A stretch of DNA of 64,000 nt from Polynucleobacter sp. MWH-Spelu-300-X4 (GCF_018687515.1 NZ_CP061294.1:806001-870000); one strand, 5' to 3'. Positions 52,848-63,386 are shown, numbered from the stretch's first letter. Notes: generated by a model not told the origin, from the sequence alone. Numbers and translations: made by a program.

Positions 52848-53594
52848 TTAAGAAGGTTGGTGTAGTTGCCACTGATTGCGCACCAATATCTCTAAAGGTT
52901 CAAACTCAGCTTTGTAGGACATTTTAGAACTTTCTTTAATGTAGTAGCCCAAATATAGATAAGCTAAATTTAATTTTCTAACCTGTTCAAGCTGCCATAA
53001 GATACAAAAGGTTCCATAACTTGCTTGCTGGACTGAGGTATCGAAGAAGGTGTAGACAGAAGACAGGCCATCTTGCAAGACATCAATAATGCTAACCATT
53101 CTTAATTTTCCTGGCTCTAAGGCACTCACACCATCTCGAAATTCAACTAGTCGAGAATTGACTTTGCTTTGAAGTAAAAACTGTTGATATTGTTCTTGGT
53201 CATCGCTATCCATGCCACCACCCATGTGACGAGATTTTTGATATTCGTGATATAGCTTGTAGTGCTCCTCTGAATAAACAAGTGGTTTGATGGTGATATC
53301 TAAATCATAATGTTTTTTCCAGGCTCTTTTTTGATAGCGTTTAGGTTGAAATTCTTGGGCTTTAACTCGGCATGCTATGCAAGATGTGCAACCATCGCAA
53401 TAAGGCCGATAGGTGTACATGCCGCTTCGGCGGAACCCGTTTGAAACTAATTCGCTATAGATATCTGCGTGAATTAAGTGGGCAGGGGTAGCAACTTGTG
53501 AGCGTGCTGTTCTATCACTCATGTAGCTACACGGGTAGGGGGCTGTCGCATAAAATTGCAACGTTGTGAATGGAAGGTCTTTAAAGTTGCTCAT
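52848..53594 (-). CDS. bpt: Aspartate/glutamate leucyltransferase (Bpt, ATE family)
   Basis: Bpt adds leucine from Leu-tRNA to proteins with N-terminal Asp or Glu, marking them for ClpS/ClpAP. The 248 residues show the ATE N-terminal cysteine cluster [27 protein letters not shown] and the C-terminal [20 protein letters not shown]. The ATG overlaps the aat stop by 4 bases. Aat, encoded just upstream, is the other bacterial N-end-rule transferase. Confidence 0.95.
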   Translation of the reverse strand: MSNFKDLPFTTLQFYATAPYPCSYMSDRTARSQVATPAHLIHADIYSELVSNGFRRSGMYTYRPYCDGCTSCIACRVKAQEFQPKRYQKRAWKKHYDLDITIKPLVYSEEHYKLYHEYQKSRHMGGGMDSDDQEQYQQFLLQSKVNSRLVEFRDGVSALEPGKLRMVSIIDVLQDGLSSVYTFFDTSVQQASYGTFCILWQLEQVRKLNLAYLYLGYYIKESSKMSYKAEFEPLEILVRNQWQLHQPS

Positions 53595-54328
53595 TGATGA
53601 TTTAGCCAGTGGCTTAATGCATATTTATTAAATAACCAATTAGGACTTTTTTTGCCGCAATGTTTTTCTAGGTGATGTATGAAATTAACTCTCTCTATGG
53701 GACTGCCGCCCATAGAGGTTAAATGTTCTGTTTCTTGTTGGCAATCAATTATTTCTATATCGTTTTGAATGGCCCAAGCGCTAAGAGCCGCCAAAGCTAG
53801 TTTGGATGCATTTTTCTGATGAGAGAACATAGACTCACCAAAGATAATTGAGCCGAGATTAACGCAATAGAGACCACCAACCCTTTTCCTTTGAAAAAAT
53901 ACTTCCACGCTGTGTGCAAAGCCTTGTTCATGCAGTTCGCCATATGCATGCATGATGGCATGAGTAATCCATGTTCCATTTTGCCCTTTGCGGGGTTGTT
54001 TAGCACAAGCAAGAATGGTCGCGTGAAAGTCATCATCAACACGAATTTCCCAATCGTTATCTACTAAGATATGTTTTATTTCTTTTTTTAGAGATTTGCT
54101 TAGTTTTAAATTTTTAGGTTTAAGAACCATTCTTGGATTTGGTGACCACCATAGAATAGGTTGGCTATCTGAATACCATGGAAAAATTCCTTGGCTATAA
54201 GCACGTTTTAATTGTTCGGCACTAATTTCAGTACTGATTGCAATTAAACCAGGTACTTCTGGATCGGGATCCACTAAATTATTAACGCTTGGGAATGGAT
54301 CTGTAATATTTAACCAAGGAAGGCTCAT
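53591..54328 (-). CDS. aat: Leucyl/phenylalanyl-tRNA-protein transferase
   Basis: Aat adds Leu or Phe from tRNA to proteins with N-terminal Lys or Arg. The 245 residues carry [64 protein letters not shown] and [15 protein letters not shown], all diagnostic. It overlaps the NUDIX gene upstream and bpt downstream by 4 bases each, so the three are translationally coupled. Confidence 0.96.
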   Translation of the reverse strand: MSLPWLNITDPFPSVNNLVDPDPEVPGLIAISTEISAEQLKRAYSQGIFPWYSDSQPILWWSPNPRMVLKPKNLKLSKSLKKEIKHILVDNDWEIRVDDDFHATILACAKQPRKGQNGTWITHAIMHAYGELHEQGFAHSVEVFFQRKRVGGLYCVNLGSIIFGESMFSHQKNASKLALAALSAWAIQNDIEIIDCQQETEHLTSMGGSPIERVNFIHHLEKHCGKKSPNWLFNKYALSHWLNHQ

Positions 54329-54909
54329 GAGGAACGATATTTCCTATCGATTCGTTCGTCATAGCCAATATCATCTAGATGAGTGGAAAAAGTGGGCTCT
54401 CCAAAATGAATAACGCCTAATTTCCTGTCAGAAAAATACCATTCCAATGTTTTTCTAATTGTTGGGAAAGCTAAATCATCCCAGGGGATTTCTGATTCAG
54501 AAAACAGAGCTACTTCTAAGCTTTCTATTCCTGGGCTGAATATGGGCTCTTTTAGTTGAGCTAGATAGAAAAGGTGGACTTGTTCAGCATGAATAACATT
54601 CAGCAAAGAGAATAGTGCGCCAATCTCTATTTGAGCGCCAGCTTCCTCGAATGTTTCTCTAATAGCTCCTGCTGTAGTACTTTCTCCAACCTCTAGAAAT
54701 CCAGCAGGCAAAGTCCAGAAACCTAATCTCGGTTGAATGGCTCTTTTGCATAATAAAACTTTATCTTCCCAGACTGGAATAGTTCCAACAACATTTCTTG
54801 GGTTTTCGTAATGAATGGTTTTGCATGAATCACATACAAAACGCTCACGAGTATCCCCCTCGGGAATTTTCGAAAAAACTTGATGTCCGCATCGTGAGCA
54901 GAATTTCAT
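54325..54909 (-). CDS. NUDIX hydrolase with N-terminal zinc ribbon
   Basis: A 194-residue hydrolase. The N-terminal zinc ribbon (CSRCGHQVFSK ... CDSCKTIHYENP) precedes a NUDIX domain with the box GFLEVGESTTAGAIRETFEEAG. This layout resembles NudC-like and other zinc-ribbon NUDIX proteins, but the protein is shorter than NudC, so the substrate is open. It sits between pabBC and aat with overlapping ends. Confidence 0.9.
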   Translation of the reverse strand: MKFCSRCGHQVFSKIPEGDTRERFVCDSCKTIHYENPRNVVGTIPVWEDKVLLCKRAIQPRLGFWTLPAGFLEVGESTTAGAIRETFEEAGAQIEIGALFSLLNVIHAEQVHLFYLAQLKEPIFSPGIESLEVALFSESEIPWDDLAFPTIRKTLEWYFSDRKLGVIHFGEPTFSTHLDDIGYDERIDRKYRSS

Positions 54910-56723
54910 TAATTTTTACCCATTGTTATACGAATGATGCCGCGTAAAGCATTCGTCAAGATGACTTCTTCGCTTGATAACACGTCATCTACGGTGATAT
55001 TTTTTTCCACTACAGACCATTGAGGATCTTTTAATAAAATCTGTCTCATAATTCCTGGTAGGCAACCTGAATTTACTGGAGGAGTCATCCATTGAGAATT
55101 TTTCTTGATGAAAATATTTGATCGACCGCCTTCAGTAACATAGCCCAATTCATTGGTGAAGATAGCGTCAAATCCACCTAATTTCTCAGCCTCTTGCCAG
55201 GCTAGATCATATATTTTACGTTGAGTTGTTTTGTGATTTAAGAGTGTACTAAAGGAATTCATAATAGCCTCGCCCCCAAATAAATCACTTGCCCAGATGA
55301 GGGGCATTGGCTGGTTTATTTCCAAGGTCTTCGCGGTGCTCACTTTAATCTGCCCATCAGGAGCTAGCTCTAATTTCATCCGATATAGCTCATTTGGATT
55401 TAGTTGGGTGCAGACTTTTTTTATAGCTTGGTTGGCCATAGCTAAATTAAATGGTATGCCTAGCTGGTGAGCTGAATTCTGAATTCTATTAAGGTGTAAC
55501 TGGATATTTTGCGGAGATTGTTCGCTGATGCGAATTGTTTCAAATAAGCCAATTTCATTCTTGATTTGGTATAGAAAATTAGATTTTGTTTGACACTCTT
55601 GCCATTCTTCTTTTGCATCTGAATCAATCGTGATCCCCGCACCAATCCCCATGCAGCAATTTCTACCTTGATCTATTGTTAATGTTCGAATAACAACACT
55701 CATTCCTAGATCACCTAATTTTTTATCCTTTGCACTAGGATCAAACCAAGCAATAGAACCGCAATATAAACCTCTTGGTTCTGTCTCAAGAGTTTGAATA
55801 ATTTCCATGGTTCTTTTTTTAGGAGTTCCAGTGACTGAGCCACAGGGAAAGATTGCTTTAAGAAGCTCGGAAAGAGAAAGATTCTCAGATACAGTGGATT
55901 CAATGGTTGATGTCATTTGAAGAACATCGCCATGCTGTTGAACATTGAATAAATCTGGGACTTTGATAGTGCCTGGTATGGATATTTTCCCCAAGTCATT
56001 TCTTAATAAATCAACAATCATGAGATTTTCAGCACGATTTTTAGGATCATTTTTCAAGAAAGATGGGGACATCTCACTAGCTTTCCCCGTGCCTTTCATG
56101 GGCTTAGCAATTAAACGAGAACCTTCTTTTCTTAGAAACCATTCCGGTGAGCACGACAAAATCCAGCCATCATTTTTTTCTATGTATGCACCAAATGGTC
56201 CAGGTTGTTTTTCACGTAAGGATTGATAAAGTGCCAAAGGAGCACCATAAATAGATCCTTTGATTCTATAGGTGTAATTAACCTGATAGGTTTCACCGCG
56301 ACGAATCAGTTCATGAATTTCTTCAATACATTTTTCAAATTCGGGAGGTGTAATAGTCTCTTTGGAGGCTATAAAACCTGAAGGCGTCTGATTAAAAGAG
56401 GTTTTGTTTTCTATCCATGTATCAACCTCTGATTTTGATAATTTTGTTACGGTATCAAAAACCCAAATCTCGGCCCAAGGAGCTGAATCGTTTTTAGGTG
56501 TCAAGCCTTGAAGATGTTCACCTAACTCGTAGCTGAAATTGGCTACAACAAATTTATGATTGTTTAAGTAATGCTCTATATTTTCAAAAGCTAGGTCGAC
56601 TTCATCAGGCGTATTTGCCTTTATGTACAGAATAGGGTTGCTATACAGGCGACTTGTTGGATTGGTTGGCGTACTTTGGGCATCATCTAATAGAATGGTG
56701 CAGGATGAATGCCCAAGATTCAT
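54909..56723 (-). CDS. pabBC: PabB-PabC fusion: aminodeoxychorismate synthase component I and lyase
   Basis: A 604-residue bifunctional enzyme of p-aminobenzoate (folate) synthesis. Residues about 100-375 are the chorismate-binding PabB domain (QVNYTYRIKGSIYG, FGAYIEKNDGWILSCSPEWF, AKPMKGTGKAS, FPCGSVTGTPKKRTMEIIQ). From about 385 the PabC domain, a class IV PLP enzyme, follows (GLFETIRI, the PLP-lysine region LLNHKTTQR, FTNELGYVTEGGRSNIFI). The amidotransferase subunit PabA is not in the window. The gene starts 3 bases after the cyclophilin gene. Confidence 0.93.
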   Translation of the reverse strand: MNLGHSSCTILLDDAQSTPTNPTSRLYSNPILYIKANTPDEVDLAFENIEHYLNNHKFVVANFSYELGEHLQGLTPKNDSAPWAEIWVFDTVTKLSKSEVDTWIENKTSFNQTPSGFIASKETITPPEFEKCIEEIHELIRRGETYQVNYTYRIKGSIYGAPLALYQSLREKQPGPFGAYIEKNDGWILSCSPEWFLRKEGSRLIAKPMKGTGKASEMSPSFLKNDPKNRAENLMIVDLLRNDLGKISIPGTIKVPDLFNVQQHGDVLQMTSTIESTVSENLSLSELLKAIFPCGSVTGTPKKRTMEIIQTLETEPRGLYCGSIAWFDPSAKDKKLGDLGMSVVIRTLTIDQGRNCCMGIGAGITIDSDAKEEWQECQTKSNFLYQIKNEIGLFETIRISEQSPQNIQLHLNRIQNSAHQLGIPFNLAMANQAIKKVCTQLNPNELYRMKLELAPDGQIKVSTAKTLEINQPMPLIWASDLFGGEAIMNSFSTLLNHKTTQRKIYDLAWQEAEKLGGFDAIFTNELGYVTEGGRSNIFIKKNSQWMTPPVNSGCLPGIMRQILLKDPQWSVVEKNITVDDVLSSEEVILTNALRGIIRITMGKN

Positions 56724-56726
56724 GTG

Positions 56727-57278
56727 TTACTTGGAGATAACTTTTGCGCTTTGAATCACGATTGGGTTAACTGGTACATCTGAAAATGGACCAACTCTTG
56801 TTGTGACCACTTTTTTAATCTTATCAATTGTCTCTGTACCCTTAATCACCATACCAAAGACTGCATAACCATTACCATCTGGTTTTGGATAATCTAGATT
56901 TGGGTTGTCGACCACATTAATGAAAAATTGAGATGTTGCAGAATTTGGGTTACCAGTTCTAGCCATAGCAATTGAATACATGACGTTATTTAAGCCATTT
57001 TTTGATTCAAGTTGGATTGGAGCGTTCCCCGATTTTTGTTGCATTTCTTTTGTAAAGCCACCGCCTTGAACCATGAAGCCATTGATGACTCTATGAAAAA
57101 TGGTGCCACTATAAAAATTGCTGTTAACGTAATTTAAGAAATTTTCTGTAGAGATTGGTGCCTTTTCATCGTTAAGTTCAACTACAAAATCACCAATAGT
57201 TGTTTTGAATTCAACTTTTGTGCCAGCAATAGCTGTATGGGAAATAATTAAAGCGAGAAGTAAGAGTATTTTTTTCAT
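56727..57278 (-). CDS. Periplasmic cyclophilin-type peptidyl-prolyl isomerase
   Basis: A 183-residue protein with a signal peptide (MKKILLLLALIISHTAIAG) and a complete cyclophilin domain: NFLNYVNSNFYSGTIFHRVI, FMVQGGGF, AMARTGNPNSATSQFFINV and AVFGMVIKG. The catalytic Arg is in FHRVI. It is a PpiA-type folding helper in the periplasm. It appears to be the first gene of the ppi-pabBC-nudix-aat-bpt-pyrD operon. Confidence 0.94.
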   Translation of the reverse strand: MKKILLLLALIISHTAIAGTKVEFKTTIGDFVVELNDEKAPISTENFLNYVNSNFYSGTIFHRVINGFMVQGGGFTKEMQQKSGNAPIQLESKNGLNNVMYSIAMARTGNPNSATSQFFINVVDNPNLDYPKPDGNGYAVFGMVIKGTETIDKIKKVVTTRVGPFSDVPVNPIVIQSAKVISK

Positions 57279-57330
57279 GTGGAACCTAGTTATTTAATTA
57301 AGCTCTAAGTATGCCAAATAATTTTATTAA

Positions 57331-57362
57331 TAAAAAAAGCCCTTCAAATTCATGAAGGGCTT
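57331..57362 (-). terminator. Terminator of the initiator tRNA
   Basis: On the minus strand AAGCCCTTCA and its complement form a perfect 10-bp stem with a 6-base loop and run into a T-run (seven T in total). It starts 7 bases after the CCA end of the tRNA. Confidence 0.9.
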
Positions 57363-57368
57363 AATATT

Positions 57369-57445
<77 letters not shown>

Positions 57446-57458
57446 TCTGAGAAATGAG

Positions 57459-57487
57459 ACTATATCAGGTAAAACCCTAAATAGCAA
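57459..57487 (-). promoter_or_regulatory. Sigma-70 promoter of tRNA-fMet
   Basis: On the minus strand TTGCTA (-35, 57482-57487), a 17-base spacer and TATAGT (-10, 57459-57464) end 13 bases before the first tRNA base. Spacing and position are ideal, so the tRNA is transcribed on its own. Confidence 0.82.
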
Positions 57488-57515
57488 GGCTTATTGTTTG
57501 CTTAAGGAGATCGCT

Positions 57516-58376
57516 TTAGCGTTGATTTTTATAGTCAGGGGATGGGATTTCAATGCCTGCAAGGTCGAAAGCTGTCTTAATTTCCCCTAACAAAGCTCTG
57601 CGAACCGTATTTTGTTCTTGAGCGACCACTTTAATGCGGGATTTAATAATTACTGCAAAGTCTCCTAACTGATCAACTCCAGCTATTTCAATATCCTCTA
57701 TGATCATTTGGCTATATGTCGGATTTTTTCGAAGCGTTTGGGCAACATCCCTCATGGTTGCGTAAACTTTTTCAAGATTCTCTTTGTAAGCTACGCCTAT
57801 ATCAACGACAGCATAGGCAAAGGTTCTACTTTTATTAGTTACGAGGTTGATATAGCTATTAGGGATGTAGTGCACAGCCCCCTCGTAATCACGTAGGCGT
57901 ACATAACGTAGCGTGACTTCCTCTACCATGCCTGACTTGTTGCCAATCTCAACAATATCACCTTGCCGTATCTGATTTTCTATCAGCATAACAAACCCAG
58001 TGAAATAGTCTTTTACTAAGCTTTGTGCTCCAAAACCTACCGCAATACCAGCAACACCAGCTGTTGCCAAAATTGGTGCAATTGAGAAGCCCAACGAAGA
58101 TAGGGTGAGCATGATAGCTACAACCCAAATAATTAGAGAAACAATATAGCGCGATACGCGGGCTAGTGTTTGAATACGTTTTTTTTCTTCAATACTGGGA
58201 GAACGTTGGCGCAAGTGGGCTTCTAGCGCTCTAGTTAGTTTGTTTGCCAATGCCTTCAAGGCTACAGCAAATAAAATGATAAGAGTTACTTGCAGTGCTG
58301 GAATGATTAAATCAATCCAGTTTTGAAGGTAATCTAAGCCCCATTGTCTTAATAAGTGGTCCAAAACTTTTTTCAT
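57516..58376 (-). CDS. MscS-family small-conductance mechanosensitive channel
   Basis: A 286-residue inner-membrane channel protein. Three helices are visible (LIIPALQVTLIILFAVALKA, YIVSLIIWVVAIMLTLSSLG and the pore helix GVAGIAVGFGAQSLVKDYFT rich in Gly and Ala). The beta domain follows (QIRQGDIVEIGNKSGMVEEV, then HYIPNSYINLVTNKS) and the C-terminal part. Length and layout are those of MscS. It opens under membrane tension during osmotic downshock. It diverges from the MBL-fold gene. Confidence 0.92.
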   Translation of the reverse strand: MKKVLDHLLRQWGLDYLQNWIDLIIPALQVTLIILFAVALKALANKLTRALEAHLRQRSPSIEEKKRIQTLARVSRYIVSLIIWVVAIMLTLSSLGFSIAPILATAGVAGIAVGFGAQSLVKDYFTGFVMLIENQIRQGDIVEIGNKSGMVEEVTLRYVRLRDYEGAVHYIPNSYINLVTNKSRTFAYAVVDIGVAYKENLEKVYATMRDVAQTLRKNPTYSQMIIEDIEIAGVDQLGDFAVIIKSRIKVVAQEQNTVRRALLGEIKTAFDLAGIEIPSPDYKNQR

Positions 58377-58421
58377 GATTAAAGTATATGGGCTACTAGA
58401 AAATTATGTGAGAATTTCCCT

Positions 58422-59375
58422 ATGAATACTTCCTTGTCCTTTGCGAAATTGGTTGCTGACGGCGTTTATACAGTCGATACTGGTTTTAAACGAGATTGCT
58501 TCGATGCGAGTTACCTAATTCTAGATGAGGGTGAGGCTGCTTTTATTGATGTGGGTACTAATTATTCGGCACCGCGATTAATTCAAACATTGGTCGAGTT
58601 GGGTTTAACTCCTGCGGAGGTTAGATATGTGATCTTGACTCATATTCATTTAGACCATGCAGGGGGCGCAGGGGAAATGATGCGTTTGTGCCCAAATGCT
58701 CAATTGATTGTTCATTCACGTGGTGTGCGTCATATGATTGAACCTTCAGCGCTCCGGTTAGGAGCGGTAGCTGTTTATGGTGAAGATGCTGTTCATGCTG
58801 CCTATGGCACATTGTTGCCTATCGATGCCTTGCGTATTACAGAGGCGGGCGAAGGATTTGAAATTCCTTTGGGAAGTCGAGTATTGCGGTGTTTAGATAC
58901 GCCAGGTCATGCGAAACATCATATTGCTATTTGGGATGCCAAATCTAAAGGCGTATTTACTGGCGATACATTTGGCTTATCTTATAGAGAGTTCGATACA
59001 GAAAAAGGTGGGTATGTGATGCCTACAACAACTCCTATTCAATTTGACCCTGTGGCACTCAAGGATTCAGTTGAAAGAATCGCAGCTCTCAAGCCTGATT
59101 GTATATTTCCGACACACTTTAGCCGTGTGGATGACATTCCAAAGCTTAAGTCGTTATTTCTTGAACAGTTAGAGGAGATGGTATCTTTGGCTATTGGTTT
59201 AAAAGAAGATGTTCAAAGACGTGAGAATCTCAAAAAAGGGTTGTTAGATATTTATGTCAAGCATCTCAATGAACATGGCTGTAGATTTACCAAGGACCAA
59301 ATTGCTGATTTTCTAGAGATTGATCTTGAACTTAATGCTCAAGGCATTGAAGTTTGGCTTGATAAGCTTGGGTAA
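58422..59375 (+). CDS. MBL-fold metallo-hydrolase
   Basis: A 317-residue metallo-beta-lactamase-fold protein. The metal motif THIHLDHAGG (HxHxDH) lies near residue 72, a further His in DTPGHAKHH near 162, and Asp in FTGDTFG. The C-terminal helical part (FLEQLEEMVSLAIGLKEDVQ) is outside the core fold. The substrate is unknown; it is not recognisably a glyoxalase II or RNase Z. Confidence 0.88.
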   Translation: MNTSLSFAKLVADGVYTVDTGFKRDCFDASYLILDEGEAAFIDVGTNYSAPRLIQTLVELGLTPAEVRYVILTHIHLDHAGGAGEMMRLCPNAQLIVHSRGVRHMIEPSALRLGAVAVYGEDAVHAAYGTLLPIDALRITEAGEGFEIPLGSRVLRCLDTPGHAKHHIAIWDAKSKGVFTGDTFGLSYREFDTEKGGYVMPTTTPIQFDPVALKDSVERIAALKPDCIFPTHFSRVDDIPKLKSLFLEQLEEMVSLAIGLKEDVQRRENLKKGLLDIYVKHLNEHGCRFTKDQIADFLEIDLELNAQGIEVWLDKLG

Positions 59376-59460
59376 AAGAGGGCTAGATACCATGCTCAAG
59401 CATATAATCAAAAAAGATGTTTTGTAGTAGTAATCGTGGGCTATTGGGAATCAAAAATTG

Positions 59461-59970
59461 ATGTCTAAAATAAACAGTTTCAATATGAATGATATAAAAA
59501 TTTGGCTGCTAGGGGCTTTGTTAGTAGCTCCTTTACTAGCCGCCGCTGGCCCTGCTGAATTGGAAGAGTTAGCAGATATTGATGCACGTCAAGATCAATT
59601 AAATTTAAAAAAAGATTGGGCTAGATATCGACTCGAGAAAACGCAGCACGAATGCTACGACAAATTTTTCACTAGCTCATGTTTGGAAAATGCTCGTCTT
59701 GACTACCGCAAGGAAATTAAAGAGATACGGGAACAGGAGATTCCCATGCATGATAGGCAGCGACTTTTGAAATCAATCATTAAAGATGAGAATGATAAAG
59801 AGCGTATTGCCCAAAGAGAAAGCGCTGAGAAAGCAGCCAAGCGTCAAGAGAATTTAAAAGCCTACGAAACTAAACAGGCTGAAGAGGCAAAAAGAGAGGC
59901 TGACATAGCTAAAAAGAAAGAAGATGCGGACAAACGTTCGAAGGAAAACAAAAAGGCGGCACCTTTCTAA
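59461..59970 (+). CDS. Exported charged coiled-coil protein upstream of radA
   Basis: A 169-residue protein of unknown function. A signal-like segment (IKIWLLGALLVAPLLAAA) is followed by a highly charged helical region (LEELADIDARQDQLNLKKDW) with two cysteines (HECYDKFFTSSCLENAR) that may form a disulfide, and a Lys/Glu/Ala-rich coiled-coil tail. Such proteins occur next to radA in other betaproteobacteria, as far as I recall. The start could also be Met8. The stop overlaps the radA ATG (TAATG). Confidence 0.78.
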   Translation: MSKINSFNMNDIKIWLLGALLVAPLLAAAGPAELEELADIDARQDQLNLKKDWARYRLEKTQHECYDKFFTSSCLENARLDYRKEIKEIREQEIPMHDRQRLLKSIIKDENDKERIAQRESAEKAAKRQENLKAYETKQAEEAKREADIAKKKEDADKRSKENKKAAPF

Positions 59971-61331
59971 TGGCTAAAGTTAAATCAGTTTATGTATGTC
60001 AATCTTGTGGTGGGATGTCAGCCAAATGGCAGGGGCAGTGCCCTAATTGCGATGCTTGGAATACATTAGAAGAGGCGGTTGAAGAAAAGGGTTCGACAAG
60101 TAGATTTCAAAGTCTAGCCAAGGCTGCTCCTAAACAAAAATTATCTGTTATTGAAGCTGAAGATCTACCACGCTTAAGTACTGGTATTGATGAGTTTGAT
60201 CGTGTTCTAGGTGGTGGTCTAGTTACTGGAGGAGTTGCTTTAATTGGCGGTGACCCTGGAATAGGAAAGTCAACCTTATTGCTTCAAGCACTTGCTGTGA
60301 TGAGTGCCAGGGGCGATTCGGTTTTATATATAAGTGGCGAGGAATCAGGCTCACAAATTGCATTAAGAGCTAAGCGTCTAGGTATTCAAGCGCCGGATCT
60401 AGATGTTCTAGCTGAGATACAGTTGGAGAAGTTATTGGTGACAATTGAATCAAGTAGGCCAACAGTGGTGGTAATTGACTCAATTCAAACGATTTATTCT
60501 GAAGCATTAACTTCTGCGCCAGGTTCAGTCGCTCAAGTTAAAGAGTGTGCTGCTCAATTAACTAGGCTTGCCAAAGCTACAGGGGTTTGCATGATTATGG
60601 TTGGTCATGTGACTAAAGAGGGCAACCTTGCTGGGCCAAGAGTGCTTGAGCATATTGTTGATACCGTCTTATATTTTGAAGGCGATACACATTCCTCGTT
60701 TAGATTGGTAAGAGCTTTCAAAAATCGTTTTGGTGCAGTTAATGAGCTTGGTGTTTTTGCCATGACTGATAAAGGACTTAAGGGTGTTGCTAACCCATCA
60801 GCCTTATTTTTATCTCAACATGAGCAGATAGTTCCCGGTTCTTGTGTGTTAGTAACGCAAGAGGGGAGTCGTCCATTATTGGTTGAGGTTCAAGCACTTG
60901 TTGACACAGCTCATGTGCCCAATCCAAGGCGCCTAGCATTAGGGCTTGAGCAGCATCGCTTGGCTATGTTGCTTGCTGTATTACATCGTCATGCTGGTAT
61001 TGCATGCTTTGACCAAGATGTTTTTTTGAATGCTGTTGGCGGTGTAAAAATTAGCGAGCCAGCAGCAGACTTGGCCATTCTATTGGCCATAGGCTCATCT
61101 TTAAAGAATAAAGCACTTCCCAAAACACTTATTGTCTTTGGTGAAGTTGGCTTGGCTGGGGAGATACGCCCATGCCCAAGAGGTCAGGAGCGATTAAAGG
61201 AGGCAGCTAAGCTGGGCTTTACTTTAGCTATTATTCCTAAAGCTAATGCGCCAAAAGTAAGTATCCCAGGTATTAAAGTTATTGCAGTCGATCGTATAGA
61301 TGAGGCAATGGATGCCGCTCGGAATCTGTAA
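59970..61331 (+). CDS. radA: DNA repair protein RadA
   Basis: RadA is a RecA-like ATPase and branch-migration helicase of recombination. The 453 residues hold the N-terminal C4 zinc finger (CQSCGGMSAKWQGQCPNC), Walker A GGDPGIGKST near 88, the RadA-specific KNRFG motif near 250 and a C-terminal Lon-protease-like domain (DQDVFLNAVGGVKISEPAAD, GEVGLAGEIRPCPRGQERLK). The ATG overlaps the preceding stop by one base. Confidence 0.96.
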   Translation: MAKVKSVYVCQSCGGMSAKWQGQCPNCDAWNTLEEAVEEKGSTSRFQSLAKAAPKQKLSVIEAEDLPRLSTGIDEFDRVLGGGLVTGGVALIGGDPGIGKSTLLLQALAVMSARGDSVLYISGEESGSQIALRAKRLGIQAPDLDVLAEIQLEKLLVTIESSRPTVVVIDSIQTIYSEALTSAPGSVAQVKECAAQLTRLAKATGVCMIMVGHVTKEGNLAGPRVLEHIVDTVLYFEGDTHSSFRLVRAFKNRFGAVNELGVFAMTDKGLKGVANPSALFLSQHEQIVPGSCVLVTQEGSRPLLVEVQALVDTAHVPNPRRLALGLEQHRLAMLLAVLHRHAGIACFDQDVFLNAVGGVKISEPAADLAILLAIGSSLKNKALPKTLIVFGEVGLAGEIRPCPRGQERLKEAAKLGFTLAIIPKANAPKVSIPGIKVIAVDRIDEAMDAARNL

Positions 61332-61342
61332 CACTTGATTTG

Positions 61343-62236
61343 CTACAAGTCTTCGCTTTGAATCAATAGAACCTGATCATCTCCTGCTGATACTTCAAGC
61401 CAAGTAACAGGAATCTCAGGAAAGGCTTTCATAAAATTAGAGGCCTCATTACCAATTTCTAATACTAAAGCTCCATCATCTGCAAGATACTCTTTGGCAT
61501 TAGCAATGATGCGCCGAATAATATCCATACCATCGAGTCCGCCAGCTAGAGATATCTCGGGTTCTGCATGATATTCCTTAGGCAGATTGGCCATTGTTTC
61601 ATCGTTAACATAAGGTGGGTTGCAAATGATTAAATCAAATTTCTGATCTTCAGATAGCGTAGGGATGCTTTCAAAAAGATCACCTTGAAAAACTTCAATT
61701 TGCTCTGTTAAGTTATGGCGGTCTAAATTTTTAGCCGCCAAAGAAAGCGCTTGTAGACTTAAGTCTGTAGCTGATACTTGCACATCAGGGCAAGAAAGAG
61801 CCATTAAAATAGCCAAAGAACCATTGCCAGTACATAAGTCCAATACTTTTCCGTTTGGCGGAATCCAATGTTCAAGATGCCCATCAACAATTAATTCAGC
61901 AATAAAAGATCTAGGCACAATACTTCGATCGTCACAATAAAACGGAACGCCCATTAACCAGGCTTCTCCCAAAATATATGCGAGTGGCTGACGAGTTTTT
62001 ACGCGTTCATTCACCCAAGCATCAATTTGATTTTTAAGATCTTGGGAGATATTTGTATCTAAAGCATCTAATGTGTCTTCGGGTGGATAGCCAAGGGCGG
62101 TGGAGATGATCCATAAAGCCTCAGATTCAGCATTGATAGCCCCATGACCAAAGCTAAGTCCTGCGGCATCTAATTTCTGAGTTACTTCTTTCCAGAGAGT
62201 TTCTAGCGAGTAAGAGGGGCCCATAGTTTTAAGCAA
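61343..62236 (-). CDS. prmB: 50S ribosomal protein L3 glutamine methyltransferase PrmB
   Basis: PrmB methylates a glutamine of ribosomal protein L3 with S-adenosylmethionine. The 297 residues show an N-terminal helical domain, [20 protein letters not shown], the SAM-binding segment [17 protein letters not shown] and the catalytic NPPY in [14 protein letters not shown]. PrmB is preferred over PrmC by the [13 protein letters not shown] segment and the [14 protein letters not shown] region. The start overlaps the dapE stop by 8 bases. A start four codons later (Met5) is possible. Confidence 0.92.
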   Translation of the reverse strand: MLKTMGPSYSLETLWKEVTQKLDAAGLSFGHGAINAESEALWIISTALGYPPEDTLDALDTNISQDLKNQIDAWVNERVKTRQPLAYILGEAWLMGVPFYCDDRSIVPRSFIAELIVDGHLEHWIPPNGKVLDLCTGNGSLAILMALSCPDVQVSATDLSLQALSLAAKNLDRHNLTEQIEVFQGDLFESIPTLSEDQKFDLIICNPPYVNDETMANLPKEYHAEPEISLAGGLDGMDIIRRIIANAKEYLADDGALVLEIGNEASNFMKAFPEIPVTWLEVSAGDDQVLLIQSEDL

Positions 62237-63386
62237 TAAGCTTTTCTAGAACACCTTTATAGACATTCTTTAATGGCTCAATATCAGATAAAGCAATATG
62301 TTCATCAATCTTATGGATGCTCTCATTGCGGGGGCCAAACTCAATAACTTGTGGACATATTTTCGCTATAAATCTGCCATCGCTAGTGCCGCCTGTGGTG
62401 GATAGTACCGCTTCTATACCTGTTGAATCTTTAATTGACTTTTGCAGGGCTACAGATAAGTCTCCTGGTTCTGTCAAGAATGGCTCACCACCCAAATTCC
62501 AGTCGATGGTGTAGTGAAGTTGATGTTTTTTTAGTACATCTTCTAGAATGGTTTTTAGCCCTTCAGCAGTACTAGCTGTAGAAAATCTAAAGTTGAAATC
62601 AATAATAATTTCGCCGGGAATAACATTGGTTGCGCCCGTACCAGCATGAATATTTGATACCTGCCATGTTGTGGGTGGGAAATGTTCATTACCTTGATCC
62701 CAAGTTATTGAAGCTATTTCCGCTAGAGCGGGAGCCATCAAATGGATGGGATTTTTTGCTAGATGAGGGTAAGCAATATGGCCTTGAACCCCCATAATTT
62801 TTAGCTTTCCAGAAAGAGATCCTCGGCGGCCATTTTTAATAGTGTCGCCAAGCTGATCTACCGATGTTGGCTCGCCAACAACACAGTAATCTAATCGTTC
62901 ACCACGTTTTTTTAGTTCATTGCAAACAATAACGGTCCCGTCATGAGCAGGGCCTTCTTCATCGCTTGTTAAAAGAAATGCGATAGAGCCCTGATGGTTA
63001 GGGTTGCTGGCAATAAATTCTTCGCTAGCAACAACAAATGCAGCTAGAGATGTTTTCATGTCTGCAGCACCACGACCATATAACAAGCCATTTTTATGGG
63101 TGGGTGTAAAGGGATCTGATGACCATTTATCTAATGGTCCTGTGGGCACAACATCTGTATGGCCTGCAAAACTTAGTAACTTACCATCTTTACCCTTGGT
63201 TCCGCGTTTAACCGCCCAAAGATTAGTTACCCGAAAATGATCTGGGCCGCTAATAATAGTTTCACATTCGAACCCGAGAGGCTTTAAGCGGCTGGCTATT
63301 AATTCTTGGCAGCCGCCATCAGCAGGGGTAACTGAATGTTGCGCTATTAATGCTTCAGTTAAAGCAAGGGTAGGATGTTTACTCAC
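62229..63386 (-). CDS. dapE: Succinyl-diaminopimelate desuccinylase
   Basis: DapE removes succinate from N-succinyl-LL-diaminopimelate in lysine and peptidoglycan-precursor synthesis. The 385 residues of this M20 zinc enzyme show [13 protein letters not shown] (metal His and the Asp), [28 protein letters not shown] with the catalytic Glu and [15 protein letters not shown]. It lies 24 bases after dapD, the preceding enzyme of the same branch, and overlaps prmB. Confidence 0.96.
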   Translation of the reverse strand: MSKHPTLALTEALIAQHSVTPADGGCQELIASRLKPLGFECETIISGPDHFRVTNLWAVKRGTKGKDGKLLSFAGHTDVVPTGPLDKWSSDPFTPTHKNGLLYGRGAADMKTSLAAFVVASEEFIASNPNHQGSIAFLLTSDEEGPAHDGTVIVCNELKKRGERLDYCVVGEPTSVDQLGDTIKNGRRGSLSGKLKIMGVQGHIAYPHLAKNPIHLMAPALAEIASITWDQGNEHFPPTTWQVSNIHAGTGATNVIPGEIIIDFNFRFSTASTAEGLKTILEDVLKKHQLHYTIDWNLGGEPFLTEPGDLSVALQKSIKDSTGIEAVLSTTGGTSDGRFIAKICPQVIEFGPRNESIHKIDEHIALSDIEPLKNVYKGVLEKLIA

